A stretch of 64,000 nt of DNA from Pholis gunnellus (lineage: Eukaryota > Chordata > Actinopteri > Perciformes > Pholidae): positions 18,999,763 through 19,063,762 of the forward strand of contig OU342822.1 in NCBI GenBank assembly GCA_910591455.2. Direction: 5' to 3'. Shown one piece after another: positions 1 to 32,800 of this stretch. The notes under the pieces were generated by a model. That model had not been told where the DNA came from. It searched no databases and saw only the letters and a list, made by a program, of their open reading frames with translations. The position numbers were made by a program, and so were the translations under genes. Each line of letters begins with the position of its first letter. Positions within the stretch are counted from its first letter, which is position 1.

Positions 1-1465
1 ACACAACCCGACTGCACTTACACTGAGCTACAAAATCCTGATGATGTGACGGTGGCTGCTATTGATGAGGGTCTGCTGTGGTGAAACTACAATGCTCCAA
101 AGATGGACTACAAAAAACCCCATGTTGTTTCAGGCGGTCCATATAAACAGCTCCTTCTGCTCCCAGCAGACCGCACAAAACCAAAACCGACAATTCACTC
201 GACTCACATTCAAAAGACTAACATATAATTGCATCCCATAATTTGGGCTGATTCTGAGCTGTAAGGCATCTATTGTAGAACTGTCTAGCATTTTCATTCA
301 TTTTAGCCGTCTCAGGCTTCTTCCTCTGATTCCTCAGTGGCTACTGGAATGTTTTGGTGTATTAAACATCAATGTTTTGCTAAATCTATCATGTTTAATT
401 CTGTTGGATGTCAATCACTGAAGTTGGAGCATATTTTCCAATAATTTGCCGTATTTCATGCTTTAAATTCACACTGCTGCACCACTACTCGTCTGAGACG
501 TTTAGGTTCATGTATTTCATGTTTTGTGTTGCTAAGATGAATATATAGTAAGTTACAAGCAAAATCAGGAACATAAGATTCTCCTTTTATTTTACTATTC
601 ACATTTATTTACATTTATGGGTCGTGGCTAAAAAACCTCAGGATATTTTGTAGAGAACTTTTAACACAAAAACAAAAATGATATTGTCACTTTCTAGCCT
701 CTTCTCTCCTCCTTCACCTTCTGGCCTATCATGTGCAATATCGATTACACTGTTGGAGAAGAGGCAGCACAACTGTATTATTTTAGGGCATTTAATATGT
801 ATTCATGTTGATTATTTATACTGTTTATGAGAATTTGTTTATTGACGGCTTGCTTTATTCACTGAATAAAAAGTAAAGTGAAAGGAAAAGGTTGTCACTG
901 TCCACTCATATTTATCAACATTAGTTCTCTCAATTAGTACACCACTGTATGAAAGCAATTGTTAAATCTGTGCAAGATAAGCATATCGTCTGTTTTTAAG
1001 AGCGGCTTTAAATGTTGCTGCCGCCAGGGATTGTGGGATTAACTCCTTTCCTTTCATAAAGGATGGTTAGTGCATCCTATGCTGAAGGAGATTAGAAAGG
1101 AAGCATTGAGGCACCTTTGACCTGCTCTTATCATAATGTGAGCCGCACAAAGTGTCATTTCTAATGCAATCGATAAATAAAAGCCGCGTGGCAGAAATGT
1201 GCTGTGTGAAGTGGCTTTAGGCCTAAATGCCCCTGAGAAGCGAGTCAGCGGTTCGATTCCCCGGCTGCACGTCGCTCCCCTGCTACATTTCCTGTGTGCC
1301 TCCATCATTACTATCACATAAAGGCAGAAATACGTCGTCCTAAAAGAAAAGAAATGTGCTGCGTTTGTCAGCTTCAGGTCAAGACCTTTGTGTTGTAAAT
1401 CACATAGTGTTGACTAATAATTATCATAAACTTTGTTCCGTTTTCCCTTAGCAACTGGCAGATTT

Positions 1466-1468
<3 letters not shown>

Positions 1469-1534
<66 letters not shown>
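1469..1534. repeat. (CA)33 microsatellite
   Basis: An uninterrupted run of about 33 CA units is seen directly. Confidence 0.98.
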
Positions 1535-1535
<1 letters not shown>

Positions 1536-3016
1536 GCTGAATTAATCTGGATTTGGCGGGTGGAAGATTGCTGCACTTGATGGAGAGCCAACCTCGTGAC
1601 ATTACATAAAGCTTTTTCCCCGTCATTAGAGGTTCATCTATACAAACACCAACTGTCAGATGATCATATGGACCAGACGCGTCAAAATCAAATACCATCG
1701 CTTTCAAAGCAGCGTCGCTGACACAGTTAAGAGACGAGCTGGTGAATAGAGCATTAAGCAGCAAAAAAGACCCTTTATACTGTGAGACGATGGTGTGTCT
1801 GAGCTGTGTTACAGCCGCTGTACCCACGTAAGCTCAAACAGATCTTTAAGACTGCTGCATCTCCACGGATGATGCGTAAGCTCCTGAGAAATCAAACAAA
1901 CATGGACGCTCGATACATTTGACATCGTTAAATAAACATGGGAATCTCCTTCATCGCTACCTTCCACACTACATGATGTGAACCCAAAGAGTTTTAAATT
2001 AATTCAGTGGATTTAATCTGAATTTGAAATTTAAACAGCTGCTAAAATCGCTTCAGATCGATTTTCCTTCTCTTCTTTGCTGCAGCGTCTCATCTCTTTG
2101 TGTGAGGTTCTTTGGGTGATGTTTGTGTGCACACTAGAAAAGTAGAAGTAATAAATACAAAGGAAGCAGTCGATGGCGACGCAGTTTACCTGTTTGTCAT
2201 AAACATTGGCGTCGACACACTGGATCCTTTCAATATTTGAGGCTTTGTCGTAAACCGAGCAGTCAAAGAAGTTGAGTTTATTTTCCAACAAAAGACTTTA
2301 ATAAAAGAACACCTCTCCTCTGTCAAACAGAGAACTCTCAGCTTTGTAGTTTCAACCACATTTCACTCTGTTTCGCTCCTTCAATAACCTGCAAATGGTG
2401 AATTTGCACATCCGTATACTCCAATGCTCCCTCATTTACATTTTAAACAAAAGAAAATGTCTTGCTTCATAATAAAGGATGTATTGTGGCTGGCACATAG
2501 AGCACCAGAGGCTCTGTAGATGTACATCATGCAGCAGAAGCACAGCCAAAAGGTCAGAGATCTCTGGTCCGTACGGCATGTTCATGACTCCTGTGGGTTT
2601 TGACTTTGCAGGAGTGGGTTTTTTAACGCCCCCCGGCATCCGTACATGACTGGAGCAACTGACTGCGAGGCTTGAAGTGCGTGGGCACACACGCAGGGCA
2701 GCTGGACTGCACTTGATGCGGTGTGACATGAGTCAGTGGTCGGGGCGTCCCTTCGTTGCTTTGCGATGTGATCTTGAGATTTGATGTTCGTTCTGCGCAG
2801 TCGGTCGGTTTGAAGTGAAGATGTAGGGTGTTTCGCGGTCGAGCACTCGGCTATAGTTAATATTCTACAGATTGTACAATATTGACACGCTGCTCTGCTG
2901 TTTAAGTCGTGTTGAATACAGTGAAATGTGAGCACAGACAGTGGGCGAGTGGGCAAATGTCTGTAACAAAGGGACGTTTTCTTTTTCCATGTCATCCTTA
3001 TACACAAGTAAACAAA

Positions 3017-3028
3017 TCTATCTATCTA

Positions 3029-3059
<31 letters not shown>

Positions 3060-3076
3060 GTCTATCTATCCATCCC
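3017..3076. repeat. (TCTA/TCTG)n microsatellite
   Basis: Tetranucleotide run alternating TCTA and TCTG blocks, ending in CCATCC. A compound microsatellite seen directly. Confidence 0.95.
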
Positions 3077-3238
3077 ATATAATAGGAAAACAGTGACAAA
3101 CTACATCTAAAATTACATTTAAAATTTAAGATTGAACAGTGTTTTGTTTTTAAGATGCAAGATATTATCTTCAATGAACTGGTTCAAACTCCATTAATAC
3201 CTTTAGGGCAAAGTCATGAACAGATCAAGATCAAAGTG

Positions 3239-3260
3239 CCCCCCCCCCCCCCCCCCCCCC
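3239..3260. repeat. poly-C run (22 nt)
   Basis: Homopolymer of 22 C. It is one of several long C runs in the window (also near 11081, 16699, 37821, 39877 and 40263). Confidence 0.95.
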
Positions 3261-4654
3261 ATTTACCTCCATAAAGCTTTCAAAGCGTCTGTGAAATCTC
3301 CGTAAACCTGCTCTGTGAGTCCCAGATTTCTGTGTATTGCTTCATGCCTGGAACTGGCATTCGCTTGAGATCTCAGCCTTTGAATGAGTTTCGCATTAAT
3401 GTTGAGGGGCCAAAAGAAAGTGAGAAACAGTCAGGTATTCCTCCTGCCATATTCAAGTCTTTGGGATATTTTGATGCGGGAAGAGGAAGGCAGGATGGTG
3501 GCAGTTTGGTCTAAACATAAAGATGGATCAACGGCATCTCATGGTGGAGCGGTTGAAAAAACAACCTGGGAGATTTCGAGTCTCTGTCAGAGTCACATGA
3601 AGCAGAGCGACTGTGACTGTCGACACTTCTGACTCAGTGAAAATAACATACAGGGAACATTAAACAGAAGATGGGACCTGGAATATCTCATCTATTCCCC
3701 TCTGCACCTGACTGCACCTGCTCATGCATCAGCTTCGCTCAGCACCCAGGAATATAATGTTTAAATGAACACAAATATTATGCACAAGTATAAATGTGTG
3801 CAGAATATTCCTGAATTGTCAGCTGCTTTTGATCTGTAGCCGTGACCTGCATCATCAAAATATGAACATAATCTATAAGAATCTGTTAAGATCTACATCT
3901 TCTTGAATCCGACAAACTCATCTAACAACGCGTCAGTCATGTGACTTTGAGGTTCTACAGTGTAGAGGAGTCCGGTGTAAAGTAAACTAACTTGTAAAGT
4001 AGTTTTTCTTACATTCTAAAAATAACAAAAACACAAGTTAACAGAACTTATTCACCTTGTAATAAATCCCTGTTTATGGTTTTAAGTTAACAGGACTGAC
4101 CCATTTATATTGGAACAAGAAACTGGCTTGGTTTGTTGGCAAAGCATCTTTTTATTTTCTTTAAAAGTTAATCTAAGTCCTGACAACTTGTCATATGAAT
4201 ATACATTAGGTGGTTTAATGCATACCAGGCCATTGAAATTGCTTTGTATTTACAGGAGGTTGAAATAAACAGGGTCACAACGTACCCTGCAGGGATGCAC
4301 TACACTACATGTCCGATGCCAATATAAGTTGCTTTCTGTTTTTTTGTGGGTTTTTCAAAACAATTCAATCATATTTCACACCATATTTCATTATAATTAC
4401 ACATATATTTGTTTTAAATATTAGGTCCTTGAATTTGTGAACATTATTAATCATTATACACACATTTATATTTGTTTTTCCAAAATAAAATACAGTATTT
4501 CAGTGCATGACATTTAGTGGTAGGCTTATCTAAATTCAACATTTCACAATTAAATATTTAAGTACTTATAAGATTAAAATCTTTATGGTGATATTTATTT
4601 TGTCATAGAGAAAAAAAAATCCTGTTATAATCATATTTTTAAAAGTCCTTTGCA

Positions 4655-5060
4655 ATAATACGCATGCGCTGCCTCAGACTTCCGAAGAAAGAGACGAAGA
4701 AGAAGAAGAAGAAGAGATAGCCAATAGCCAGTCACTTCCTGTTTACGTTTCCATAAATGACGTCACGAGGATAACACTGAGCAAAACAGTTTCAAAACCG
4801 AAACAGCGGATAACTTGAGAAACAACTCTTCAATCACCTTTGAGACGACTGCACACGGACTGATTCTACTGCAGCTGCACACCGGAACACCGGGCCGAGC
4901 GGACGACCTCCGGTTTCCGCTGTCCTGCTCATACTTGAGGACCGAAGGAAGCTAATAGCCGGGGCTTGCTAACGTGTAGCTAACGTTAAGTAGCGGTATA
5001 GGTAGCTTGGGAGCTAAGTTAGCTAGCGAGTTAGCATCAGAAACAACAACATCTGTTAGT
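4655..5060 (+). promoter_or_regulatory. ube2j1 promoter and 5' UTR region
   Basis: The segment directly before the ube2j1 start codon is richer in CpG than its surroundings. It carries an NRF1-like palindrome (GCATGCGC, about 4662-4669), a CCAAT box (4721-4725), an ETS-type site (CACTTCCT, 4732-4739) and a perfect CRE/ATF site (TGACGTCA, 4758-4765) in tight succession. No TATA box is evident. This combination is typical of housekeeping promoters. An ATF-type site would fit an ER-stress-linked ERAD gene, but that link is inference. The start of transcription is not visible; it probably lies between about 4770 and 4950. Confidence 0.6.
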
Positions 5061-25038
<19,978 letters not shown>

Positions 25039-25430
25039 CCGCTCACCTGGCCGGCCCTCCCACCCTACTCCTCACCCTCTAGTAAACCCTCCTCCCCCCC
25101 TCCTCCCCCCACACCCTGCTACCACCCGAACAGAACTATGGCCAGCCGATGTGGAACCAGAGCCCAGGCGGTGGCCGACACTGACTTTGTGCCCTCTCTG
25201 CTCATCGGCAGAGGGAAACTTTTATTCCTGCAGAGGAGCCGCTCCACCCACCACAACACCTGCAGGCTGTCTTTTAATCTTTGTCAGTTTTACTCTCCAG
25301 AGTATCATGCTTTTTGTTTTTTAAACAGGGAAGCAGTTTGTGATCAGTTCAGCAGCCACACACACACACCATATGTACCCTTCCATGTAATTGTTCCATC
25401 CTAGGGCTGCTGCTTTGCTCCCATTATTTA

Positions 25431-25436
25431 ATTAAA
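25431..25436 (+). terminator. candidate ube2j1 poly(A) signal ATTAAA
   Basis: First plausible signal after the ube2j1 stop, about 390 nt downstream. No canonical AATAAA precedes it. Real use cannot be judged without transcripts. Confidence 0.4.
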
Positions 25437-26384
25437 AGTGTAATATAATATGTCAACACGATTATAGGGGATTTAAATTAAAGTAATGGCTTATGGAAGC
25501 ATCTGCACGGAGTGTATGTGCTGTGATGACTTCTTCTTTACGCGCTTTAACTTCCTGTTTGGTCACATCAGTCACACCATACAGGGCTCTATTTTAACGG
25601 TGCAACCAGCTGTTTAGTTCATAAGGGTGTGGTTGGTATGAATATAAAGTCTGAATCCTCCTGCATCTCCAGGGATAATTAATCAACATTAATTGCCAAG
25701 TGGGTCAGAAACATTCCTGCCCCTGTACAAATTGTTTTATTATTTAGTGGTAAAGAAATAAGAACAAAGATGAAAGTTGATTGTTGTGTTTATTTCTTTC
25801 TTTGAGTGAATTTATTGTATAGTTTCACCCACATCCTCACACGCCACACAGCTAAACTCCCAGGATAACTTCCAGGATAACTGAAATGCTCGCTGGCACT
25901 TCAGCTCATGAACTTCGTCTTTACCCGCCGACATTTTCTCACGTTCCGTTGGTTCTGTGCGCGTGCAACTCTCAACAGAACTGAGAAGGGAGTGAGTTGA
26001 CTGACGCTGAGCGTCTTCCATCGGCCGCTCTGAGAATACAACGATGCAGCGGTCGAACACGTGAGTAACTAGATTTACTTCTGTACCTCGGGCAAGCGGG
26101 CAATCCTTACTGATGAGCCCTGATCTCACGTCGTGAACAGATCACGTTGTAATGAATACAATATAACAAGAATAAAAGATGGAATGCCACTGTTGTTTCA
26201 CAAAGATTAGAGATGAGTGATGGCTGTCGGCCGGAGATTAAAACATTTCCAGCCGGCTACTTTATTATTATTTTTCATAGCGAGTTGTTTAACGCTCTTT
26301 TGATGTCCGGTGTCTTGCATCAAATTGAGCGAAACCTAATTCATGAAAGTGAAAAGCTAAACTGTTTCCTGCTTCTGAGTTCTG

Positions 26385-26660
26385 CCCGATGCGGAAGTAT
26401 CTTAAAGCTGCATTCTCTCTAATGTCCACCAGGGGGCGACTCCTCTGGTTGTATAGAAGTCTATGAGAAAATGACTCTACTTCTCTCTTGATTTATTACC
26501 TCAGTAAATATTGTAAACATGAGTTTATGGTCTCAATCTCTAGTTTCAAGTCTTCTTCAATACAGCATGATGTTCATTTAGTAAATGATGGTCCATTTAG
26601 AGTCAAACAGACCATAAAGCAGGGGATGCTTTAGGGCGGGGCTACCCGTATACTCGAGTA
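26385..26660 (+). mobile_element. MITE family copy, right end replaced
   Basis: Nearly identical to 31615-31875 from the CACCAGGGGGCGACTCCTCT box to GCTTTAGGGCGGGGCTAC, then diverges. Its right terminal arm is absent. Confidence 0.8.
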
Positions 26661-27879
26661 TTCGTGGTGCTAGAGCGACCAAAAAGGAACCAAGAAAGAA
26701 CCATATTTCAGCAAATTCTCACATTTGATTTATCACGTAAACACAACATAATACTGCACAATATATGAAACCCAACTATGTTATTATATAATGATAATAA
26801 TCCATTATAATAGGTCTGCTGCATGAATTAATCATCTTATTATATTACGGAAAAGGAAAAGAGGAGTTCTGAATGTTTTCCTTTACACAAATAAAGACAT
26901 TTAACACCATAAATTGCTGCAAAAATAAAAAAAAAACACCAGAATGCAGGAAATGTTCAAAATGTCCTCTGTAAATGCTCTAAATCTTCTGTATTTAATT
27001 CGCTTTTGTTAACAAAAATCACCAAATTGCTAGCGACGTGACTTTGCTCCAGGCGTCTAAGACACAGTATGCACCAAAAAAACCCAACGAGCTGCTTTGT
27101 GCTTCCTAATTTCAATGACAAATCTGGGTGCAAAAGCAAAAACACACCATCTGAGGGTCGGAAACATATCAAACTGTCGGAGCGCTGCTCGCACCGGTCG
27201 TCGTGTCGCCACTGAAGCAGCGCCCACAGCGTAATGAGTGTCCAGCAGTCCTGTGAAGCGAAGGACGCGACTGATCCAGGATCGGCTAAAACACAACGCG
27301 CGTTTGGTGAAGCGCAGCACGAGGCCGCAGCACTTTGAACTCTTCTCACCACTTTGCATTTTAGGGATTATTAGCGCCGGGAAACATGACGAGTTCAGAC
27401 AACTTTCTGTACTCTCTGCAGCGAGCATGACTCGGTGTGTGATGCTGCTTCACCGCCTACAACAGATTTTTATACTTTATTTGAATCAGAAAGTCATTTT
27501 TTTCTGTGGTCATTTATATCTTTCCTCCCCTGCTGTTTTATGGCATTCATTACGCATTCATCTCTCGTTTGTCTTTCATTCTCTGAAGATGTGTGCATCA
27601 TTTTATCCCCCCCCCCTGCTTGTATAAATACACCCAAACACTGTCTAACGTTTACGCTCTTTTGTTTTTTAATATACTTTGAGTTGGGCTTTATCACCCT
27701 GATGAGACTCAGAGGAACTAGGAAACAAATTAAATTCATTATCTGCACAGCAGCATACAAATAGCTCAGAGGTATAGTCGCAGTCTTTACTTCTTGGAAG
27801 GACAGTAAATGTCTCTGTAGTTTTAGCAACATTCAAAATACAGCATGAATTATAACTGGAGCTTGACTCTCAAGGACTT

Positions 27880-28030
27880 TTACGGAAAGTCACAATAGAC
27901 TCCGACTTGTTTTTGACTGACGTGAGACTTGACTTGGACTTGTTTCAGTAGATTTGAGACTTGATGTGAAAATCAAGGACTTGAGACCCATTTGGGGAGA
28001 CTTGAGACTTGATTTTCACTTGTCTTGATC
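27880..28030 (+). repeat. GACTTG-rich degenerate repeat
   Basis: Irregularly spaced GACTTG and GAGACTTG units, resembling a dispersed fish repeat of that composition. Confidence 0.55.
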
Positions 28031-29704
28031 AACTTGACTCAAACCTCTTCTTTGCATGTGTCCTGTACGTCCCCGGAAGATTAACTAAATGCAGAATGTC
28101 TTCTGTGTTATATCTACAACATCTCTCACACGGTTTGTTAGTCAGGCCCGAAACATTCAATATGTTCCAACCTTTTTAAAGAGAAGGGAATCTGTTGTCA
28201 GCTGTTGAGTACTCAGCATTCATCTGGGCAGAGTCGTTTATACAACATGGTTTTGACTGGATAATACTTTTTAATCTCTTGAGATCAAAAACACTTGAAG
28301 TGACGGCACAGAATGTTCCTCGGCATCCACAAGGACTGAAGTTGAGAGCTTAAGGACACGGGGCCGACACTGCAATGCTCGACTGTTTGATGTCAAGAGG
28401 AAAACAATCAGATCAACATCTTTTAAAAAAAGAATCATCAAGGAACTGTAGGCGGCAGCAGCTGTTCTCCAGTCCACAGAGGAAAGTGGATTTGGCAATT
28501 TTAGTAGGCAACCCGTATAAAACTAGAAAGGTGCCCTCAGTAGAGTGCAGATGTCCTCCAGGTGAGTCTGCAACGACCACTGCTGCGATGTGTGATTGAA
28601 TCAATACGACCACAATTGGCTGACCCCTCGTCTTTACACGTGTCTTTCAAACTCAAAAAACAAGCAGCAATGTATGCATGCAATCGACTCGAAGTCATCG
28701 TATAAAAGACGTCTTACGATCTTGCAAAAAAAATCTGTTAGCCATGAGCCAAACACGACGTCTTAAAACAATAAAAATGAGCTGTTAGGTATGCAGCAGG
28801 GTCTGAACTGGTGGTACCGTTAGCCGTTAGCCAAACACACCAGGTGTCGGTTAAGGGTAGTAAGTGAGGAGTCAGCAGGCAATCAATGGCTGAATAAAAC
28901 AGGTAGTTAAAGGTGTTTTTGAAGAAAGCGTGAGTCACCGCAACCACAAGAGATCCTCGAGCATGCAGCCATAACTGGGAACCCAAAATATTATGCAGTT
29001 TGCTGCAGCAGAATGCAAGATTTTCTAAAGCTGTTCCACATCTTCTGTAAAACTTCTCTCTCCAGACTCCAGGCGGTCAGGGTGAAATTAAACCTGGAGC
29101 GACACAGATGTGGACGTTTACACGTTTGAGAGGAAGTCTTTAGGTCACGCTGTCCTCCACTGCAAACAAGTCAAATAAAGGATCAAATGTTCCAGACTGT
29201 TCCAGACTTAATCAGTTCACATTTGCATGCAGGTTCTTTATCAATGATATCAGATCAAGTGATACGTTTGATTATATGATGGTCTGTGAAAATCTAAAAA
29301 AAAAGAAGCTGCAGCAGGAATTCGAGACTTCATGTTCTGCCTTGTCCCAGCAGTGTCTCTGCCTCTAACGACTCATCAGGGGGGGAAGATATGTTTTATT
29401 TTTTGGATTGCGCTGCATGTGGTGCTGATGCTGCGCGCGCGCCTGAGCCAGAAAAAACTAAACAACAGCCGCTCTGGAGGCTGAAGACCAATCAGCGCGC
29501 TTATCAGACTCCACCATCCCGTCTCTCTCTCTCTCTCGCTCTCTCTGTCTCTCTCTCACCCGGTGCACTTGTTCCCCCACAGTCTCCCTCACACTCTTCC
29601 TCCCTCTTTTTGCCTCCGACACAGGAAGATGGTACCGTGCACAGTGCGTCCTGCACGCGAACCAAAGGCGCTCACCGACTCGCTGCGGGACTTTTGAACT
29701 CACC

Positions 29705-29826
29705 ATGCCGGGTTACGCGAGGTTCCTGCTCGTGCTGCTGTGTCTGATCCTGCTCGGGGAGTGCCGGAGACACAAAAGTAGGAGAAAGCGTTGGTCCGCG
29801 CCGGCGGAGACTCACAAGCCCGGCAC
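29705..29826 (+). CDS. gabrr2: gabrr2 coding exon 1 (signal peptide)
   Basis: Residues 1-40 plus two bases. Starts MPGYARFLLVLLCLILLGEC, a clear signal peptide. Donor GTAAGT. Confidence 0.92.
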
Positions 29827-32800
29827 GTAAGTACCGATAACGCTGCTTTTTATTTGATGTTGATTGAACTCTGACCTTTCGGACATCATCATAGGGACAG
29901 CGAGGATCATCACTTTAATCAGCCGCACATTTACGCGCAGCTCTGCGCAACAGACCAATCAACACTTCTATGAGTTTGACAGCGAACAGTTGAACGAGCG
30001 AACAGCTGATTTCCAAGAAGGTCCAGAATGTCCACATTAGCATGCAATCTGCACAATTTTAAGTCATGTTGTGGTTAAAAGGACCCTTCACATTTATTCA
30101 GACCCCGCTTGTCCTTCCTGTCAAAACTTCTGTCCTCGACCTACCTGCCGTATTGTCTTCATTATCTTTATTCGGATTGGCTTGAGGGTAACAGGAGAGT
30201 CTCCAAACAGAGAGGTTGAGAGTGGTTGTATTCTATGCCCCACTACTGTCAACGGGATCAAACATCGCTCAGTAGCAGCTGTAGCTTTGTCCTCATGTAA
30301 TGTGCATGAATTTATTGTACAAAACATGGCTTTAATGTCTTCCCCCGCATATTAGTGCTGCACATTTCCAATTAATGAATTAATCTTCCTATTATTTTCT
30401 CCTGTCATCGTTTTGTCTACATTTTGTCTTCAACCCAAAAATGTGGGAGGTTTTGCTTAAAAAAATGCTTATTACAGCATTCAAAGCATATCTATTAATT
30501 TTCTCAATTTATTTAATCAATGATCATAACATAACACTAAGACGATGAGGAATATAATTGTCCCTAAACAAACAGTGAAGAGTGATTTAATTCTCTGCTC
30601 TGGTCGACATTACTCCGCTATATCTTTAGTTTTTTAATGCTGTATTAATGCTCTGCATATCGAATAGGCTATACAACCTTAAAGTATTAATCTAAGAAGT
30701 CACAGTTGTTGCTGATCATCTTTCTGGTTTTTTTCAGCACTACTGCACAGTCAGTTAGTTTCACCTCTTATTTTTCTTTATTTCAAATCTTATTTTTTAT
30801 TGCAAAACCAATTGGTTTTAAAATGAGCTTTGCTTACAAACATAAAAATGTACATAGCAAAAAAACAAAAGACTGGTACCCTGTTCACTGCACCTCGTTA
30901 ATTGTTTAATTTATTAGGAAGTACAAAACATTTTTTTCAATTCTGTAAAAACAAAATATCAGAGGGCTTCACATTTGCAGTTAAGGAGCTCCATAAGTCT
31001 GATGAGTGTTTTTTATTGTCATCAAATCCTATGTGTACACCAAAAACTACAATAAATGCATCTTACCCACAAAGGCTGATATCTTCCTCTTTGCCAAAGA
31101 TCCCCATTAAAACACACCAGTGAGGCTCACTGTTGCACTGGGTGACATGTTCCTTAATTTCACAAACACACAAAGTTTATTTTGACTCAATCCCACACAC
31201 ACACCGTCCTCACTAGAGCGCCAAAAGTGGATTAATCCACCGCTGAAAGTAGTCCCCCGACAAATGCACCACTTCCTTACTGTTTGATTAAAATAACTAC
31301 AGTGACGAAACTCCAATGGCACCTCTCTCCTCTCAGCCCTCTGACCAAGAAGGCCTCGGATGGAACCAAATCCCGAAAGACGAAGACCAGCCACCTTCTG
31401 CGCATAGACGAACACGACTTCACCATGAGGCCCGCCTTCGCAGGTGAGCTCTGTGAGCTTTAGGGGACTTTGCCGCTGCGATAATGTTGGCGGCAATGTG
31501 AGAATTATTCACTGTCGTTTCTTTAAATAAGAGCAACAGGAGAGTAGGGTTCACCATTTTGTTAAAGCTGAGTGTGAAACAGGCGGTAACTTCCGGTTCT
31601 GCCGAGTGAAGCCGATGCGGAAGTGTCTTAACACTTGCATTCTCTCTACTGACCACCAGGGGGCGACTCCTCTGGTCGTATAGAAGTCTATGAGAAAATG
31701 ACTCTACTTCTCTCTTGATTTATTACCTCAGTAAACATTGTAAACATGAGTTTATGGTCTCAATCTCTAGTTTCAAGTCTTCTTCAATACAGCATGATGT
31801 TCATTTAGTAAATGATGGTCCATTTAGAGTAAAATAGACCATAAAGCAGGGGATGCTTTAGGGCGGGGCTACTGTGATTGACAGGTCGCTACCAGAGACG
31901 TGTACGACATTTCTACGTCACTCATCCGCAGTCCAAATGTGGTCACTTCTGTTTACTGGTTACGAAAAAGAAGATGGCGTTGGTCGTAATCCAAGATGGC
32001 GACGGCAAAATCGCCGTACTCAAGGCTTCATTACGTCAGTCCACAAGCCAATGAGTGACGTCACGACGACTACGCCCTCTTCTTATAAACCGTCTGTGGT
32101 GTGAAGCGAATGTTGATGCCACGCTGAGTTGGGAGAGAGCAGGCTTATTTCTTCCTGCACTTCATCCCTTCCGTTCAGCTCACAAACCTAAATAGCACAG
32201 AAATAGACGACATGTGGAGCCCAACACGGCCCCGAGATAGAGGAAACAAAGAAAGCAGGATCTACTGCACTGTAAATACATTCTGACACGGAGCTGAGCA
32301 GATGTCATCCTCCAGAGAAACCTCTTCCCTCTGAGGCCGTTAATTGTCACCTCTGGTTGTTTGTATCTTCCACTTAAATGTGCTCAAGTAAAAGTACTGT
32401 TACTGTACGAGCCACGTTTTTGATTTGTGCTTAAGTGTTGCATGCCTCCAAGGACTGGGTGGTGTTTTGGTCAACGTATCCTCATACAGTGATACGTTAC
32501 TCCCTTATTTTTTGTGCGTTTTCCTCAGCAACACGTGTCAATTTCCGCTTGTTACGTGAATACGGTTCAGATCAATTTGCAGCCAGTAGCGGCTAAAGAG
32601 GACCTCTAATCGCTAAAGCTACTTTGCAAAAAAACCAAATACTCAAGTAGAAGTAAAATTAGGCATCAAAGTAGCTACTTGAGAAATTATATTTACTGAA
32701 AAAAATCACTTGAGTAACGACCCTAAAGTCGACGTTGGCTCTGTGTGCGTCCTCTCTACACCTTGAATGTCAGTAAAACGACACTGCTGCTGGGATTTGG

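Larger units (their letters stand above)
1..4640. other. intergenic, no gene recognised
   Basis: No exon with a credible splice frame or family resemblance was found on either strand. The stretch holds the CA, TCTR and poly-C repeats listed separately and otherwise A/T-rich unique-looking sequence. A plus-strand AATAAA near 865 could end the 3' UTR of an upstream gene outside the window, but nothing else supports this. A tRNA-like B box (GGTTCGATTCC) near 1251 has no matching complete tRNA fold and is probably a decayed SINE. Confidence 0.6.
25039..29704. other. ube2j1 3' UTR and ube2j1-gabrr2 intergenic region
   Basis: Contains the ube2j1 3' UTR (ending perhaps near 25455), a MITE copy at 26385-26660, a GACTTG-rich repeat at 27880-28030 and, near 29520-29640, a CT-rich stretch that is probably the gabrr2 5' UTR or core promoter. 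No further exon recognised. Confidence 0.65.

Noticed and set aside
1200..1275. Possible tRNA gene (B-box-like GGTTCGATTCC near 1251)
   Set aside because: Acceptor-stem and D-arm pairing fail and there is no terminator T run; at most a degenerate SINE head.
25812..26129. 105-codon minus-strand open frame
   Set aside because: No recognisable family, no splice partners, and composition like the surrounding intergenic DNA.
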